Shown here: positions 5,398-7,833 of the stretch, one piece after another
Layout of the letters: each line of letters starts with the position of its first letter
Position numbering within the stretch: position 1 is the stretch's first letter
Origin: a bacterium
GTDB lineage: Bacteria; Actinomycetota; Acidimicrobiia; UBA5794; ZC4RG35
Reading direction: 5' to 3'
Assembly (NCBI GenBank): GCA_028819835.1
Contig: JAPPKR010000167.1
Location: forward strand, 1 to 7,833
Length of the DNA stretch: 7,833 nt
Made by a program: the position numbers and the translations under genes
The notes under the pieces: model-generated
Databases searched by the model: none
The model's input: only the letters and a program-made list of their open reading frames with translations
What the model was told of the DNA's origin: nothing

Positions 5398-6555
5398 CTA
5401 GGCAAAGGTCAGCAGGCGCCGGGGGTTCTCGATGAGGATCTGGTCGATCAGGTCCTGGTCGAATCCCTTGTAGCGCATCAGTTGCTGGACGGTTTCGGGG
5501 ATGTGCAGCCATCCGTGTCCGCCGTACTTGCGCTGCCAGTGTTGGAGGGCCAGGTCGCTGGAGATCAACAATTGCTCGCGGTGGCCGGCCTCGGCCACGG
5601 CCATCAGGTAGTTGAGCCGGATGGCGTCGTTGGCAAAGTCCACCGGGCCGCGCTGGCGATAGGACTGCTCCCAGCCGAAGCAGTCGATGGAGAGGTTTAC
5701 GCCGGTCTTGGCCAACTCCACGAAGGGCGCGGAGTCGAAGGAGTGGGGCGCGGGGCGCGACGGGAGCCGGTGCTCGAGATGGCAGATGACTGTCCGGGAG
5801 AGGTCGCCTCCCTCCTCTTCGAGGATCCGCACGGTGTCCCAGATGGAGTCTGCGCTGAACCCGGGATGGATGGACAGGGCCGCTCCGGTCTCCTTCTGGG
5901 ACCGGATCGACGCTCGGAGCACCTTCTCCTCGTTGGGGTGGAGCGGCCAGGTGAGCCCCACCTCTCCGATGATCCCCGCCTTGATGCCCCCCGCCACGCC
6001 GGTGACGATGTCTCCGGTTATCAACTCTTGAACCCTGGAGACGTCCATCTCCGACATGTTGGAGGGGTGGAACTCATAGGCGTAGAAGCCGGTCCCCATC
6101 ACCACGTGCACCCCGGTGGCCCGGGAAATCTGCGCCAGCCCCCGCGGGTCGCGGGCCAGCCCCCGGGGGGTCTGGTCAACCAGGCATGTCCCTCCGTGCC
6201 GTTTGAAGAGGTTGGCCTCGTAGATGACGTCGTCGATGTCGGTGATCCGGTAGTCCCCGTAATAGAACCAGTGACGGGCGATGTCGCCGCGGTTCTCCAG
6301 GGTGATCGGCTGTCCCCACTTGGCGGTCCAGGTCGCCGCCACCCCCGGGCCGTCCTGTCCCTTCTCCCATCCGGCCTCGGGGATCTCGGCAGCCTTCTTG
6401 GCCGACTCCCCGGAGTTCACCAGCGCGATGGCCGAGGACTGGCCCATGGTCATGTCGATCAGCACATGCTCGTGGGGGAGGGTTATGCCCAGGATGTCGG
6501 GGGAGATGGTCCCCAGGACCGTCTGGACTTTGCCTTTCTGCGTGTTCGTAGCCAT
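5398..6555 (-). CDS. Phosphotriesterase-family metal-dependent hydrolase, paralogue B
   Basis: A 385-residue PTE/Php-like enzyme that aligns with paralogue A along its whole length without internal gaps, about 70-75% identical by eye. Metal ligands are H28, H30, bridging E198, H230, H259 and D334. It carries the same ~56-residue enlargement before the bridging Glu. It differs from A near the expected active site: YAYEFHP replaces SQHHHP, CHLEH replaces SHVEH, and ISSD replaces ISHD, so its substrate preference may differ. An ATG at 6663 would add 36 residues, but the ATG at 6555 is chosen because the protein then matches A's N-terminus and because TGT-TACGCT, an extended -10, ends 9 nt before it. 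No Shine-Dalgarno sequence is present, so it is probably leaderless. It is divergent from the racemase-family gene. The hydrolytic reaction is likely; the substrate (lactone, ester or phosphotriester) is unknown. Confidence 0.91.
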   Translation of the reverse strand: MATNTQKGKVQTVLGTISPDILGITLPHEHVLIDMTMGQSSAIALVNSGESAKKAAEIPEAGWEKGQDGPGVAATWTAKWGQPITLENRGDIARHWFYYGDYRITDIDDVIYEANLFKRHGGTCLVDQTPRGLARDPRGLAQISRATGVHVVMGTGFYAYEFHPSNMSEMDVSRVQELITGDIVTGVAGGIKAGIIGEVGLTWPLHPNEEKVLRASIRSQKETGAALSIHPGFSADSIWDTVRILEEEGGDLSRTVICHLEHRLPSRPAPHSFDSAPFVELAKTGVNLSIDCFGWEQSYRQRGPVDFANDAIRLNYLMAVAEAGHREQLLISSDLALQHWQRKYGGHGWLHIPETVQQLMRYKGFDQDLIDQILIENPRRLLTFA

Positions 6556-6564
6556 GTTGAGGGG

Positions 6565-6573
6565 AGCGTAACA
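6565..6573 (-). promoter_or_regulatory. Extended -10 promoter element of paralogue B
   Basis: Minus strand TGT followed directly by TACGCT fits TGn-TANNNT. It ends 9 nt before the chosen ATG (6555), which puts the transcription start about at the start codon. No clear -35 is present, as is common for extended -10 promoters. This supports the shorter start and a leaderless mRNA. Confidence 0.4.
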
Positions 6574-6601
6574 AGGAGAGGCAGGAGACCTTCCCTCCTC
6601 G

Positions 6602-6662
6602 TATGATGACTTCTGCGGAGTCCCGCTGGTCAGGAGACCAGGCCTGATGTCCGAGGAGGACA
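6602..6662 (+). promoter_or_regulatory. Control region of the racemase-family gene: -10 candidate and small inverted repeats
   Basis: TATGAT (6602-6607) is a good -10 hexamer, but no matching -35 is seen at 16-18 nt. Downstream are CTGGTC-AGGA-GACCAG (6626-6641), the partly overlapping TCAGG/CCTGA (6630-6634 and 6643-6647), and TGTCC-GAGGA-GGACA (6648-6662). The first two cannot form together if read as RNA stems. They may be operators or 5'-UTR structure; both are inferences. The divergent gap 6556-6701 holds nothing else that is clear. Confidence 0.35.
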
Positions 6663-6701
6663 CCGGAGCCGCCGTCGGAGTCGGAGAGGAACGCCCAGAA
6701 C

Positions 6702-7757
6702 ATGAGAGTGGAGCGAGAGATCCAGGCGGTTGACCTTCACGCCGCCGGAGAACACGCCCGGGTGATCGTGGGCGGGGTGCAGGATGTGCCGGGCGACTCG
6801 ATGTTCGAGAAGATGCAGTACCTGGAACGGCACGCCGACGGCCTTCGAAAGCTCATGCTGCGGGAGCCTCGCGGCTATCCGGCCGCCAACTGCAACCTGG
6901 TCCTTCCTCCCACGGTCCCCGAGGCCGACGCCGGGTTCGTGATCATGGAACAGACCGAGTATCCGCCCATGTCGGGGCACAACACGATGTGCGTCGTCAC
7001 CGCTCTCATCGAGACCGGCATGGTCGGTTCGCGGGAGCCGGTGACCCACTTGACCCTGGAGACCCCCGCCGGTCTGATCGAGGTGGAGGCCAGGGTTGAG
7101 GGAGGCAAGGTCACCTCGGTCACCCTTGAGAACGTTCCCGCCTTCCCGGTCCACCTGGGCGCCACGGTGGAGATCCCCACCCTGGGAGAGGTGGAGGTGG
7201 ACGTGTCGTGGGGAGGCATGTTCTTCGCCATAGCCGACGCGCGGCGCTTCGGCGTCTCCATCCACCCCGAGAACGGCCGCGACCTGGTCCGTCTGGGCGC
7301 CATGGTCAAACAGGCCGCCCGGGAGCAGTTGGAGGCGGTCCACCCCGAGAACCCCGAGATCCGCCAGGCCAGCATCGGGATGCTCACCGAGCCTTTCGAC
7401 CGGGAGAGGGGAGAGGCCAGGACCGCGGTCACCCTGGCCACCGGCGACCTCGACTGGGACCGACCGGAAACCTGGACCGGCGCCCTGGACCGCTCCCCGT
7501 GCGGCACCGGCACCTCAGCGAGGATGGCCGTCCTCCACGCTCGCGGTGAGTTGGCCATCGGCGAGGACTTCCGGCACTACGGGCCGCTGGGCACGGTGTT
7601 CACAGGACGTTTGATCAGGGAGACGACCGTGGGCGGAGTCCCAGCCGTGGTCCCCACCATCACCGGCACCGCCTGGATCACCTGCCGGGCCCAATACGTA
7701 CTCGACCCAACCGATCCCTTCCCGGAGGGCTACACCATAGGCGACATCTGGGGTTGA
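6702..7757 (+). CDS. Proline racemase superfamily protein, possibly a 4-hydroxyproline 2-epimerase-like enzyme
   Basis: A 351-residue member of the proline racemase/hydroxyproline epimerase superfamily. The two signature regions are present: PPMSGHNTM (88-96), where the first catalytic residue is Ser91 instead of the usual Cys, and DRSPCGTGTSARMA (263-276), where the second is Cys267. Known family logic: Cys/Cys or Ser/Cys pairs go with proline racemases and 4-hydroxyproline 2-epimerases, while Cys/Thr marks trans-3-hydroxyproline dehydratases, so epimerisation or racemisation of an imino acid is the better guess. The middle strand WGGMFFAIAD (170-179) resembles the FGG-FYA region of relatives. 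The ATG at 6702 is preceded by GAGAGGA with a rather long spacing (about 11 nt). It is divergent from paralogue B, so the two may share control. No hydroxyproline catabolic gene lies beside it here. Confidence 0.87.
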   Translation: MRVEREIQAVDLHAAGEHARVIVGGVQDVPGDSMFEKMQYLERHADGLRKLMLREPRGYPAANCNLVLPPTVPEADAGFVIMEQTEYPPMSGHNTMCVVTALIETGMVGSREPVTHLTLETPAGLIEVEARVEGGKVTSVTLENVPAFPVHLGATVEIPTLGEVEVDVSWGGMFFAIADARRFGVSIHPENGRDLVRLGAMVKQAAREQLEAVHPENPEIRQASIGMLTEPFDRERGEARTAVTLATGDLDWDRPETWTGALDRSPCGTGTSARMAVLHARGELAIGEDFRHYGPLGTVFTGRLIRETTVGGVPAVVPTITGTAWITCRAQYVLDPTDPFPEGYTIGDIWG

Positions 7758-7783
7758 TCCCGAGGGTGGAAAGCCGGACCCGA

Positions 7784-7806
7784 GCCCGCTCTCGCCCAAG
7801 GCGGGC
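7784..7806 (+). terminator. Weak hairpin after the racemase-family gene
   Basis: GCCCGC (7784-7789) pairs with GCGGGC (7801-7806) across an 11-nt loop; CGCC/GGCG (7793-7796 and 7800-7803) is an alternative inner pairing. It starts 26 nt after the stop at 7757. No T-run follows, so this is only a possible terminator. No gene is seen in 7758-7833. Confidence 0.25.
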
Positions 7807-7833
7807 CGTCAGCATTGTGACAACCACATCAGA

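Noticed and set aside
344..5493. The perfect 40-bp and 34-bp DNA matches taken as ends of a mobile element
   Set aside because: They lie inside the coding regions of the two paralogues at equivalent codons. They are conserved gene sequence, not terminal repeats, and no transposase or integrase is present.
6556..6663. A 36-residue N-terminal extension of paralogue B
   Set aside because: It would run through the extended -10 element, has no counterpart in paralogue A, and the shorter start aligns with A.
6630..7343. A 237-codon minus-strand frame opposite the racemase-family gene
   Set aside because: It has no domain features, and the plus-strand frame carries both catalytic signature motifs of the proline racemase superfamily.

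Overview
The window is GC-rich. Coding third positions are mostly G or C, GTG starts are common, and at least two genes seem to have no Shine-Dalgarno sequence but a TANNNT hexamer 8-9 nt before the ATG, which suggests leaderless mRNAs. Together this points to a high-GC bacterium, most likely an actinomycetote (an acidimicrobial lineage is possible). No rRNA, tRNA or marker gene is present to settle it. No mobile element, CRISPR array or RNA gene was seen.

Layout: seven of the eight main genes are on the minus strand. Read in that direction they are: a phosphotriesterase-family metallohydrolase (copy B, 6555-5398); a control region with a 12-bp perfect inverted repeat and a promoter; a tightly overlapped four-gene ABC-2 transporter operon, ATPase-permease-ATPase-permease (5166-1601); a hairpin terminator; a second phosphotriesterase-family gene (copy A, 1436-288); and, 22 nt further on, a SnoaL-like (NTF2-fold) gene that runs off the left edge (265-1). 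On the plus strand, divergent from copy B, is a proline racemase-superfamily gene (6702-7757) with a Ser/Cys catalytic pair.

The two hydrolases are paralogues, about 70-75% identical by eye and still sharing perfect DNA stretches of 34 and 40 bp. They lie in the same orientation on either side of the transporter operon. Both keep the full binuclear-metal ligand set with Glu at the bridging position, and both carry about 56 extra residues between the HxH motif and that Glu compared with E. coli Php and the classical bacterial phosphotriesterase.

Working together: the set looks like an accessory small-molecule locus, with two related hydrolases (lactone, ester or phosphotriester type), an epimerase/racemase, a SnoaL-like protein and a two-ATPase ABC-2 transporter. 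The substrate cannot be read from sequence. The most unusual points are the duplicated, enlarged hydrolases flanking the transporter, the operator-like repeat abutting the transporter promoter, and a possible leaderless 20-codon ORF whose stop overlaps the first ATPase start.
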